The position numbers were made by a program, and so were the translations under genes. The notes beneath the pieces are model-generated. The model searched no databases. It was given only the letters and a program-made list of their open reading frames with translations, and was not told the origin of the DNA. From CBDDHT01 sp965227905 (GTDB lineage Bacteria; Pseudomonadota; Alphaproteobacteria; Rhizobiales; Methyloligellaceae): a stretch of DNA of 64,000 nucleotides. Below, one piece after another: positions 49,147-57,548 of this stretch. Location of the stretch: positions 2,480,001 to 2,544,000 of the forward strand of contig OZ245780.1 of NCBI GenBank assembly GCA_965227905.1. Direction: 5' to 3'. Each line of letters starts with the position of its first letter. Within the stretch, counting starts at the first letter, position 1.

Positions 49147-49929
49147 GTGGAGAGACAGCAGATTGAAGCCGCAGCGACGACAATCTGGAATGCACGCTGT
49201 GATCGTAAGCGATTGTCAGAGATGCCGGACGGACAGACTCCGCAATCAATTGGCGACGGATTTGCCGTCCAGCAAGCCATCATTGCGCTCAGTGGTCAGA
49301 AGATTGGGGGTTGGAAGATTGCCTGCACTGCAAAGCCGGTTCAGGAGTTGTTTGGGGTCGAAGAACCCTTCTTTGGGGCCGTATTCGGGTCCGTGCTGCT
49401 TGATAGCCCAGCCGAGATCGATGCCGCGCGTTTTCCGCTTGGCTGCGTCGAAACCGAGGTTGCGTTCCGCATCGGCTCGGATATGCCGCCGCGCGGAACA
49501 GACTATAGCTCGGAAGATGTTCGTTCGGCTGTTGACGCCGTTCTCCCGGCATTTGAGTTGATCGAACCGCGTTTCGACAGCTTGCTGACCGATGCCGCGC
49601 CACTCGCATTTGCCGATTGCGCGTTGAATGGTGGCTTGGTTGTCGGAGAACCGCTCGCTGATTGGCGGGAGATCGATCTCGCGGCACTTCCTATCGCATT
49701 GAGTGTAGACGGTGAAACGGTCGCAGAAGGGCAGGGTGCGAATGCGCTTGGTCACCCGCTCAAGGCGCTCCAGTGGCTGGCGAATGCAATGTCAGCCCGA
49801 GGGCTGACCCTGGAAGCAGGGCAGATCGTGGCATCTGGGACCTGCACGGGTATCAACTATGTGAAAACAGGGCAGTTGGCGGTCGGTGAATTTGGACCTC
49901 TCGGGCACGTTCAATTGCGCCTTATTTGA
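49147..49929 (+). CDS. 2-keto-4-pentenoate hydratase / fumarylacetoacetase-fold protein
   Basis: 260 residues from GTG 49147, preceded by AAAGGGA; an ATG at 49099 is in frame but lacks a site. The MhpD-type sequence includes GGWKIACTAKP, VETEVAFRIG (metal-binding Glu pair) and the C-terminal ASGTCTG. It would hydrate 2-hydroxypenta-2,4-dienoate-like compounds in aromatic catabolism, but no pathway partners are nearby, so the real substrate is open. Confidence 0.83.
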   Translation: MERQQIEAAATTIWNARCDRKRLSEMPDGQTPQSIGDGFAVQQAIIALSGQKIGGWKIACTAKPVQELFGVEEPFFGAVFGSVLLDSPAEIDAARFPLGCVETEVAFRIGSDMPPRGTDYSSEDVRSAVDAVLPAFELIEPRFDSLLTDAAPLAFADCALNGGLVVGEPLADWREIDLAALPIALSVDGETVAEGQGANALGHPLKALQWLANAMSARGLTLEAGQIVASGTCTGINYVKTGQLAVGEFGPLGHVQLRLI

Positions 49930-50148
49930 TGGCTGTTAACGGTGCCCTGAGACGGTGGCGCGCGGCGCTTGACGCGACCGGCCATCTTGATCATTCTCCG
50001 ACCCTAGGACGAGGGCCGGGTAACATGATGATTTGCGCAATAACCAGCGGTATTTGTATCGCCTGCTAACAGACGCTGGCGCGGCCGTTCATCTATCTTT
50101 TGTTGACAATCGAGCGACCGTCCCGCCACCCGGCTGGGAGGGACTTTT

Positions 50149-51516
50149 TTGAGCCTGACACTTTACAATACGCTGACGCGCCGCAAGGAAGCGTTCAAGC
50201 CGCTCGACCCCGAGCATGTGCGCGTCTATGTCTGCGGGCCGACCGTCTACGACTTCGCTCATATCGGAAATGCGCGGCCTGTCATCGTTTTCGATCAGCT
50301 ATTCCGGCTTTTGCGTCACGTCTACGGCCCCGAGAAAGTTACCTATGTCCGCAACATCACGGACGTGGATGACAAGATTAACGCGCGGGCTGCGAGCGAG
50401 GGGCGGCCGATCTCGGAAATCACATCTCAGACAACGCAGCAATTTCACGATGATATTGCGGCGCTTGGCGTGTTGCCGCCGACCGTTGAGCCGCGTGCCA
50501 CCGAATATATCGAGGAGATGAAGGTTCTGATTGAACGGCTGGTGACCGAAGGACATGCCTATGTCGCTGAGGATCACGTGCTCTTCGATGTGCCTTCAAT
50601 GCCCGATTATGGCGGTCTGTCGCGCCGCTCGACAGATGAACTCGAAGCCGGGGCCCGGGTCGACGTTGCGCCATATAAGCGCGATCCGATGGACTTCGTC
50701 CTCTGGAAGCCGTCCAAAGACGGTGAGCCGGCCTGGCCGTCGCCGTGCGATATCGAAACCGAAGGGCGTCCAGGCTGGCATATCGAGTGCTCGGCCATGT
50801 CGGCGGCCCATCTTGGCGAGACATTCGACATTCATGGGGGCGGGATCGATTTGGTCTTCCCGCATCACGAAAACGAAATTGCTCAGTCAACCTGCGCCCA
50901 TGGCACGAAAATCATGGCGCAGGTTTGGATGCACAATGGATTTCTCCAGGTCGAAGGCGAGAAAATGTCGAAGTCGCTCGGCAATTTCATCACGATTCGC
51001 GATTTGTTGGGCGACTGGCCCGGCGAAGCGATAAGACTGGCCATGCTGACGACCCACTATCGCCAGCCGATCAATTGGACGGGAGCCGGTGCCCGAGAGG
51101 CGAAACGCACTTTGGATCATTGGTATGAACTGACCCGCGATGTGGATGACGGCTGCATGTTGTGTGCTGACGTCTTAGCTGCGTTGGAAGACGATCTGAA
51201 TACGCCCAAGGCACTGGCAGCAATGCACGAGCTTCGCCGTGAAGCTGCAAATGGCGAAAAGGGTGCAGCATCTTGTTTGAAAGCATGTGCCCAATTCTTA
51301 GGACTTCTGGGCCAATCTGCCGATGAATGGGCCGCATGGCGGCCGGCAACGGTGGAAGTTGACGATGCCGCCGTTGAAAAGTTGATCGCGGCACGAACCG
51401 CGGCGCGCGATGGCAAAGATTGGGGTGAGGCAGACCGTATCCGTGATGAGCTCGCTGAAATGGGGGTGGTGCTCAAAGACGGACCCGAAGGGACGAGTTG
51501 GGAGATCGCACGATGA
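50149..51516 (+). CDS. cysS: Cysteinyl-tRNA synthetase
   Basis: 455 residues from TTG 50149 with GGGAGGGA six bases upstream. Class I signature HIGN (38-41), KMSKS (272-276), zinc ligands starting at Cys29 (VCGPTVYD), and the CSAMSAAHLG segment. Charges tRNA-Cys. Its stop overlaps the start of citramalate synthase by four bases (ATGA), suggesting coupled expression. Confidence 0.93.
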   Translation: MSLTLYNTLTRRKEAFKPLDPEHVRVYVCGPTVYDFAHIGNARPVIVFDQLFRLLRHVYGPEKVTYVRNITDVDDKINARAASEGRPISEITSQTTQQFHDDIAALGVLPPTVEPRATEYIEEMKVLIERLVTEGHAYVAEDHVLFDVPSMPDYGGLSRRSTDELEAGARVDVAPYKRDPMDFVLWKPSKDGEPAWPSPCDIETEGRPGWHIECSAMSAAHLGETFDIHGGGIDLVFPHHENEIAQSTCAHGTKIMAQVWMHNGFLQVEGEKMSKSLGNFITIRDLLGDWPGEAIRLAMLTTHYRQPINWTGAGAREAKRTLDHWYELTRDVDDGCMLCADVLAALEDDLNTPKALAAMHELRREAANGEKGAASCLKACAQFLGLLGQSADEWAAWRPATVEVDDAAVEKLIAARTAARDGKDWGEADRIRDELAEMGVVLKDGPEGTSWEIAR

Positions 51517-53120
51517 GCGATGCCAAGGAACGCCTCTATCTGTTCGATACGACGCTGCGCGACGGGGCACAGACCCACGGCGTGGATTTTTCGGTCGACG
51601 ATAAGGTGCTGGTGAGCAGAACGCTGGACGCGTTGGGCGTGGACTATATCGAAGGTGGTTATCCGGGAGCGAACCCCACCGATACGGAGTATTTCGGTGC
51701 GCCGCCATCATTCGAGTCGGCGCGGCTGACAGCATTCGGAATGACCAAGCGCTCGGGGCGCAGCGTTTCTAACGATCCCGGGTTTCGGGGGCTGCTGGAC
51801 GCTGAATGCGACGCCATCTGTCTCGTCGCCAAGACCTGGGATTATCATGTGCGCGTGGCGCTTGGCATATCGAACGAAGAGAATGTCGAGAGCATCAGCC
51901 AATCCATTGCCGCGGTCGTCGAAAGTGGCCGCGAAGCTATGCTGGACTGCGAGCATTTTTTCGATGGATTCAAGGGAAACCGCGAATACGCACTCGATTG
52001 TGCCAATGCGGCCTATGAGGCGGGGGCACGCTGGGTTGTGCTCTGCGACACCAATGGCGGCACGCTGCCGGAGGAAATCGAAGAGATCGTCACGGAGGTG
52101 TCCCAAACGATCCCTGGTACGCATCTGGGAATCCACACGCACAACGATACCGAGAATGCCGTCGCCAATACGCTTGCAGCTCTTCGCGCCGGCGTCCGCC
52201 AAATTCAGGGTACGCTCAACGGCCTTGGTGAGCGGTGTGGCAATGCCAATCTGACCTCGATCATCCCAACTTTGATGCTGAAATCGGATTTTGCCGACCG
52301 TTTCGAGACGAAGGTTACACCAGATAAACTCAGGACACTGACGCATGCCTCGCGCATTCTCGACGAAATCCTGAATCGAGCGCCGGATCGGCAGGCGCCT
52401 TATGTTGGTGAGTCTGCATTTGCTACAAAAGCCGGAATTCATGCCTCGGCGATTATGAAGGATCCGAGAACCTATGAGCATGTTCCGCCCGAGTCCGTCG
52501 GCAACAACCGTAAGCTCTTCGTCTCCGACCAGGGTGGACGTTCGAACGTCGTCGCCGAACTTGAGCGTCTTGGAATAAAGGTCGAAAAGGACGATCCTCG
52601 TATCGGGCGTCTGCTTGAAGAGGTGAAAGTCCGCGAAGCGAGCGGCTATGCCTATGAAGCGGCCGATGCTTCCTTTGAACTGTTGGCGCGACGGACGCTA
52701 GCCAATGTGCCCCGTTTCTTCGAGGTCGACAGTTTCCGTGTAATGGTCGAACGGCGTCACAATGCGCTGGGAGATCTGGTGACGATTTCCGAAGCGACGG
52801 TCAAAGTACACGTCAATGGTTCGACCATGATGAGTGTGGGTGAGGGCAATGGCCCTGTGCATGCTCTCGATACGGCGTTGCGCAAGGATCTTGGCAAGTA
52901 TCAGGACTTCATCGCAGACTTGGAGCTTGTGGATTACAAAGTTCGCATCCTCACCGGCGGGACCGACGCAACGACACGTGTCCTTGTCGAGAGCCGAGAC
53001 GGTGAGGGACGGCGCTGGTATACTGTCGGTGTATCGCCCAACATCGTCGACGCGTCCTTTGAAGCGCTTATCGACTCGATCAACTACAAGCTTGTTAGGG
53101 ACAGAGCGCCAGCTCCTTAA
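51513..53120 (+). CDS. cimA: (R)-citramalate synthase
   Basis: 535 residues from ATG 51513, overlapping the cysS stop. HMG-CoA lyase-like TIM barrel with DTTLRDGAQTHGVDF at the start, HTHNDTENAVAN metal site and GTLNGLGERCGNANL, and a C-terminal LeuA dimer/allosteric domain (about 400-525). The DGAQ-THGVDFS and IEGGYPGANPTD pattern matches CimA more closely than 2-isopropylmalate synthase. It makes citramalate from pyruvate and acetyl-CoA, a threonine-independent route to isoleucine. Confidence 0.9.
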   Translation: MSDAKERLYLFDTTLRDGAQTHGVDFSVDDKVLVSRTLDALGVDYIEGGYPGANPTDTEYFGAPPSFESARLTAFGMTKRSGRSVSNDPGFRGLLDAECDAICLVAKTWDYHVRVALGISNEENVESISQSIAAVVESGREAMLDCEHFFDGFKGNREYALDCANAAYEAGARWVVLCDTNGGTLPEEIEEIVTEVSQTIPGTHLGIHTHNDTENAVANTLAALRAGVRQIQGTLNGLGERCGNANLTSIIPTLMLKSDFADRFETKVTPDKLRTLTHASRILDEILNRAPDRQAPYVGESAFATKAGIHASAIMKDPRTYEHVPPESVGNNRKLFVSDQGGRSNVVAELERLGIKVEKDDPRIGRLLEEVKVREASGYAYEAADASFELLARRTLANVPRFFEVDSFRVMVERRHNALGDLVTISEATVKVHVNGSTMMSVGEGNGPVHALDTALRKDLGKYQDFIADLELVDYKVRILTGGTDATTRVLVESRDGEGRRWYTVGVSPNIVDASFEALIDSINYKLVRDRAPAP

Positions 53121-53154
53121 TCTTGGCTGATCGTCACGGGGGTTCAATCGTTCC

Positions 53155-53724
53155 ATGAGTCAGAACGCAATCGCCTTCGAACCGGGAGACGCGTTGTTCA
53201 TCGTCGACGTCCAGAACGATTTCTGCCCTGAGGGGGCTTTGCCGATCACGTCTGGAAACGATGTCGTCCCGGTATTGAATCGCTGGCTCACTGCCGCCGA
53301 TGAAGCAAGCATTCCTGTTTATGCCTCCAGGGACTGGCACCCGCCGACGCATCTCAGTTTTCAGCCCTTTGGTGGTCCCTGGCCTGTCCATTGCGTCCAG
53401 GACACAAAGGGTGCCGCGTTCCACGCCGGACTGCGTCTGGGACGCGATGCTATCGTCGTCACCAAAGGCACGCGGTTCGACAAGGATCAGTATTCGGCCT
53501 TCGATGAGACCGGACTTGGTGAAGAGCTTAGGCGCAATGAAATCAAGCGGCTATGGATCGGCGGGCTGGCACTCGATGTATGCGTTCGGGCAACGGTCCT
53601 CGATGCAGTAAAGGCCGGTTTCGCGGTACATCTGATTGTCGATGGCTGCCGCCCCGTCACGCCGGAAGGTGGCGAAGGCGCACTAGCAGACATGCAGAAT
53701 GCCGGCGTTGTCATCGAAGTGTGA
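53155..53724 (+). CDS. pncA: Nicotinamidase
   Basis: 189 residues of the isochorismatase-like family with catalytic triad Asp18 (VDVQNDF), Lys104 (VTKGTRFDKD) and Cys143 (DVCVRATVLD), and metal ligands in SRDWHPPTH. It converts nicotinamide to nicotinate. It pairs functionally with pncB, 0.5 kb away on the other strand. Confidence 0.92.
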   Translation: MSQNAIAFEPGDALFIVDVQNDFCPEGALPITSGNDVVPVLNRWLTAADEASIPVYASRDWHPPTHLSFQPFGGPWPVHCVQDTKGAAFHAGLRLGRDAIVVTKGTRFDKDQYSAFDETGLGEELRRNEIKRLWIGGLALDVCVRATVLDAVKAGFAVHLIVDGCRPVTPEGGEGALADMQNAGVVIEV

Positions 53725-53812
53725 AGTCGGGTTCGGTTGGCAGTCTGCCTGATCGCCCCCATATCCATAGAACTGATCGACTTGGGTGGCGGGTAATCCA
53801 GCGGAGGTGATT

Positions 53813-54088
53813 ATGTCCTTACTGAAACCATTCACAGCGATTGCCGTCGTATCCAGTCTGTTGGCGTGGTCAATGCCTGTTGCCGCACAGTCCGGCTACA
53901 AGATTGATCGCGGAGCGTATGTGTTCTCCAAGAAGTCCCAATCGAAACAGCCGAGACACGGTTACTCGGGCTTCTACAAGGGGCCATCTCAGCTTTTCTG
54001 CGACTATGAGCGAACGCCGAACCGAACTTGCGACTCCCGCGGCCGGTGTCGCGTTACAAGCTGGACGCTCAAGGAATACTGTTACTAG
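53813..54088 (+). CDS. Small secreted Cys protein, family member 2
   Basis: 91 residues from ATG 53813, after a near-ideal GGAGGTGA. Signal peptide 1-25 (ending VAAQ). Four Cys (63, 73, 79, 90) with the same ordered signature as the protein at 30676-30942: YSGF (51-54), CDY (63-65), P-x-R-x-C (69-73), CRV-x-x-W (79-84), final Cys six residues on. It lacks the insertion with two extra Cys. Not a known family. The downstream intergenic repeat follows 15 bases after the stop. Confidence 0.75.
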   Translation: MSLLKPFTAIAVVSSLLAWSMPVAAQSGYKIDRGAYVFSKKSQSKQPRHGYSGFYKGPSQLFCDYERTPNRTCDSRGRCRVTSWTLKEYCY

Positions 54089-54102
54089 TTTCGCTCTCCT
54101 TG

Positions 54103-54200
54103 CAACGCCCCGGACCTGATCCCGGGCCCAGGGCAATAGGGCACGATTTCAGCTCACCGCCCCGGATCCCGCATTACGTGCGGGATGTCGCGTTATCGAG
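54103..54200. repeat. Dispersed intergenic palindromic repeat, copy 2
   Basis: About 98 bases starting AACGCCCCGGACCTGATCCC, with CCCAGGGC next, then the hairpin CCCGCA (54168-54173) / TGCGGG (54179-54184) and an end near GCGTTATCGA. Layout matches copy 1 at 42475-42568, including the spacing and the CCCGC/GCGGG hairpin with a different loop. Like copy 1 it lies between convergent genes. Confidence 0.75.
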
Positions 54201-54260
54201 ATTTGAGGATTGAGTCGAAAGCCGCGCACACAATTGCGCGCCTTTCACGAACGCGCCCAG

Positions 54261-55655
54261 CTACTTTCTCTTGCGTCGGCCAGCATGCTCCCTTGCCGTG
54301 CGCTTTACCTCGTCCTCAATGGCGAACGTATAAGCCTGCAGGCCGGGGCTGATGATCACTTGATAGGGCGGATCGGCCGGCGCGAGAGCACGCAGTCCAG
54401 GCGCCAAGAGTGCCTGTTCGACCTTCGCATGCTCTTGCAAAGCATTGAGGTCCCTCTCGTGCGATGCCAGACGTTGCCCACCTTCCATCGCCTTCTGCAG
54501 GAGCGGACGCCCAACAAGCTCCTCATCGGCGCGAGCAATGACATCGCCGAAGCTGAGACCGTCCTGCTCATCACGGAAGATCTGTTTGCGGCCAGGATAT
54601 GTCGGCTTGTCCGGCGACAGTTTCATGCGGCCGCGTCCGCCATAAGCCGTGATCTTGTAGACCAGATCGAGAGACGGAGCGTCATCGGAAACAGCCAGCG
54701 CCGTTCCAACACCAAAACCGGTGACTGGAACATTCTGCGCAACCAGTGCCGCAATCGCATATTCGTCGAGACCGCCACTGAGAACAATCCCGACCTTCTC
54801 AAGACCTGCTGCGTCGAGGCGCTGTCTGGCCTCGACGGCAAGGCGGCTGAGATCACCGGAGTCGATGCGTATCGCACTGACTGCGAAATCATCGCCGAGC
54901 GACTTTGATAGATCGATGACCGCTCTCACCCCATCGCCTGTGTCGTAGGTATCGACCAGCAATGTGGTATCGGGGAAACTTTCGACGAACGAGGCAAACG
55001 CCTCTGGCTCCGAAGGAAAGGCTTCTATGAAACTGTGGGCCATGGTTCCTGCAACCGACACGCCATGGCGCATTCCAGCAAGGACATTCGATGTGGCGTC
55101 GACGCCGGCGATGTGGAATGCCCGCGGCGCATCGATCGCCGCCGAGGAACCGTGCATGCGCCTGCCGCCGAAATCGATGACGGTCCGCCCCTGTGCTGCT
55201 GTCACCACACGCGCAGCCTTCGTTGCCATCGTAGTCTGGTGGTGGACAAAGTTCATTATGAGCGTTTCGACGAGCTGCGCCTCGGCGATTGGTGCGACGA
55301 CCTCCAGGATCGGCTCATTGGCGAAAACGGGTGTGCCTTCCTTCACGGCATAGACGTCGCCGGTGAATCGGAAATCCGCGAGCCAATCGAGGAATGGGTC
55401 AGAGAATTTTCCGAGTGACTTCAGATAGGCAATGGACTCCTTCGAAAAGCTGACCTGCTCCAATGCGGCGAGCGCCGGATCGATGCCGCAGGCAAGGAGA
55501 TAATCTCGGGCTTGCGGCAGACGGCGCACGAACAAGGAGAAGCAAGCCTTCGCGCCCATCTCGGCGTCAAAATAGCCTTGCAGCATCGTGAGTTCATAAA
55601 GGTCTGTGAAAAGACCGAGCTCACCCGGCGGGATTAGTGAATCTGAGTTTGCCAT
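54261..55655 (-). CDS. pncB: Nicotinate phosphoribosyltransferase
   Basis: 464 residues from ATG 55655; this start places it seven bases after the htpX-like stop. Family segments: LFTDLYELTMLQGYFD at the N-terminus, VIDFGGRRMHGSSAAIDAPRA, TMAHSFIEAF, and SGGLDEYAIAAL. It makes nicotinate mononucleotide, the step after PncA. Frame remains open upstream but inside the neighbour. Confidence 0.9.
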   Translation of the reverse strand: MANSDSLIPPGELGLFTDLYELTMLQGYFDAEMGAKACFSLFVRRLPQARDYLLACGIDPALAALEQVSFSKESIAYLKSLGKFSDPFLDWLADFRFTGDVYAVKEGTPVFANEPILEVVAPIAEAQLVETLIMNFVHHQTTMATKAARVVTAAQGRTVIDFGGRRMHGSSAAIDAPRAFHIAGVDATSNVLAGMRHGVSVAGTMAHSFIEAFPSEPEAFASFVESFPDTTLLVDTYDTGDGVRAVIDLSKSLGDDFAVSAIRIDSGDLSRLAVEARQRLDAAGLEKVGIVLSGGLDEYAIAALVAQNVPVTGFGVGTALAVSDDAPSLDLVYKITAYGGRGRMKLSPDKPTYPGRKQIFRDEQDGLSFGDVIARADEELVGRPLLQKAMEGGQRLASHERDLNALQEHAKVEQALLAPGLRALAPADPPYQVIISPGLQAYTFAIEDEVKRTAREHAGRRKRK

Positions 55656-55662
55656 TTGCAGC

Positions 55663-56628
55663 TTAGTACCACACGCCGGGCCAATGGTATCGGGGGCGAA
55701 TATGAGGAGGTCTACCACTGACGATTGCCACATCTTTGCGCTCTGGCAAAGTGATTCTCTCTCGTGCTGGCGGTGCAAGCTCCATCAGGCGTCTTATGCG
55801 CTCCTCGGTCGGTGGGTGAGATCGCAAAAGTGATGGCTGGGGCATGCGCCGTCCAGCGAACACCATATCCTCCCAAAACCGGCCTTGATCGCGTTCCAGT
55901 TTGGCAAGTGCGCTCGCGAGGGCCTGCGGATCGCCTGTCAGGGCTGCTGCTTGCAAATCGGCCTCATATTCGCGTGCTCGCGATAGTCCGAGTTGCAGCA
56001 AACTCCCGATTGTCGGCGCAAAATAGAGCAGCGCCACCGCCAGCCATGGAATACTGGGCCCACCGAATATGGCCAGTGGAAGGTTGATCATGAACAGGAA
56101 TATGGCTGCATAGGACATGATTTGGGTCAAGCGGTTAAACGTATCTGCGAGCCCCAAGATCCAAAGGTCGTTGTTCTGGATATGGCTGATTTCATGGGCA
56201 AGGACGCCGGTCAGCTCACGCAAGCCGAGGCTGCGCAACATACCGTGTGTAATCGCGACCGAAGATTTGTTGGGACTGCCGACTGCAAAGGCGTTGAGTG
56301 TTGGACTTGGCACCAGATAAAGACGGGGGATTTTTGGAAGCTCCGCGCGGCGAGAAAGGGCCTGCATGATTTCGTGAAGGGAACCGCCCTCGGCGCGTGG
56401 AATCGGTTGCGCCCGATAGAGTTTCATGACGAGTTCAGGCGACACCTTGGGCCCGAATGCGAGGGCGGAGGCGACAGCAACGATGGCACCGATAACTCCT
56501 GTCGAGCCCCACAGAAGCCATGCCGAGATGCCCATCAACAACGCAAGGCTGCCGACCAGCATCACAGAGTGAAACAGATTTCTGCGTTTGTGTGCTACTC
56601 GGTTGTTTTCGTTCAAGAAGGTGGCCAA
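55663..56628 (-). CDS. htpX: HtpX-like membrane zinc metalloprotease (M48)
   Basis: 321 residues with a hydrophobic N-terminal pair (about 23-58), zinc motif HEISH (His145, Glu146, His149), a second membrane pair (about 165-215) and the third ligand in AREYEAD. HtpX degrades damaged membrane proteins. Its C-terminal tail after AP-x-RE-R is longer than E. coli HtpX. Upstream of pncB on the same strand, seven bases apart. Confidence 0.85.
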   Translation of the reverse strand: MATFLNENNRVAHKRRNLFHSVMLVGSLALLMGISAWLLWGSTGVIGAIVAVASALAFGPKVSPELVMKLYRAQPIPRAEGGSLHEIMQALSRRAELPKIPRLYLVPSPTLNAFAVGSPNKSSVAITHGMLRSLGLRELTGVLAHEISHIQNNDLWILGLADTFNRLTQIMSYAAIFLFMINLPLAIFGGPSIPWLAVALLYFAPTIGSLLQLGLSRAREYEADLQAAALTGDPQALASALAKLERDQGRFWEDMVFAGRRMPQPSLLRSHPPTEERIRRLMELAPPARERITLPERKDVAIVSGRPPHIRPRYHWPGVWY

Positions 56629-56777
56629 GCCCTTATCACTCCAGATGCAATGATCATGGGATCAATATGGGGTGCCGAGGTGACAATGACATCGGTCGAA
56701 CAGACTGACGTCATCATCGAATCTTCGCTAGTCGACCTGCGCAATCGCTTGCAGTCGATTTTGTCGCGTAAGAGCCC

Positions 56778-57380
56778 TCAGAATTTGGCTGGAATCGACT
56801 CTTCTTCGACGGTCGGTGCGTACTTTTCAGCCAGCTCCGCCAGAGTCGGGACGATGCCGTCAGCCTTATCGACCACGGCGAGGCTGAGTTCGAGACCTTC
56901 GCGAATGAAGGCTTCGCCACGCATATGATCGAAAAGACTGATCAGGGGCTGCCAGAATCCGTCGATATCGGCCAGCACGATCGGTTTCCGGTGTTGACCG
57001 AGTTGCGACCAGGTCAGTTGTTCGACGAGTTCCTCCAGGGTGCCGACACCGCCCGGAAGCGCAACAAAACCGTCGGATTTTTCGAACATGAGCTGCTTTC
57101 GCTCGTGCATGTTCTCAGTAACGATCACGTCCTGAGCATCGCGCAGGAGTCGCTCCCGCGAGGCCAGAAAATCAGGGATTATTCCGGTAACGTGGCCGCC
57201 GTTGCGCAAGACTGATTTCGCGACTGCGCCCATCAGTCCATTGCTGCCGCCACCATAAACCAAGCCAATTTCATGCTCGGCGAGCGCCGAGCCCAGGGTA
57301 TCTGCTGCTTCCGCATAGAGGGGGTTATGTCCCGTCCCGGAACCGCAATAGACACATACTTTTTTGATTTTTCTATTCAT
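56778..57380 (-). CDS. LOG-family protein (TIGR00730 Rossmann fold)
   Basis: 200 residues from ATG 57380; ATG 57395 is the alternative. Family motifs: VCVYCGSGTGHNP, GLVYGGGSNGLMGAVA, MHERKQLMFE, and PGGVGTLEE (109-117). LOG proteins hydrolyse nucleotide monophosphates such as cytokinin riboside monophosphate or AMP. Divergent from the Atm1-type exporter. Confidence 0.9.
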   Translation of the reverse strand: MNRKIKKVCVYCGSGTGHNPLYAEAADTLGSALAEHEIGLVYGGGSNGLMGAVAKSVLRNGGHVTGIIPDFLASRERLLRDAQDVIVTENMHERKQLMFEKSDGFVALPGGVGTLEELVEQLTWSQLGQHRKPIVLADIDGFWQPLISLFDHMRGEAFIREGLELSLAVVDKADGIVPTLAELAEKYAPTVEEESIPAKF

Positions 57381-57548
57381 GATCCCATCTGGCATCGGGC
57401 ATATGGCATCGTCAAGCCAGGCTTGAAATGCTGGTTATTCAAACCGGCATCGCTTGCCGCCACGCCAAGGCCTCTCTATGAAAGAGCAGGGTTTGAGGGC
57501 GGTTACGGCTGCCCTTTCGCATTTTGGCCATTCGGAAAACGGTTGTTT

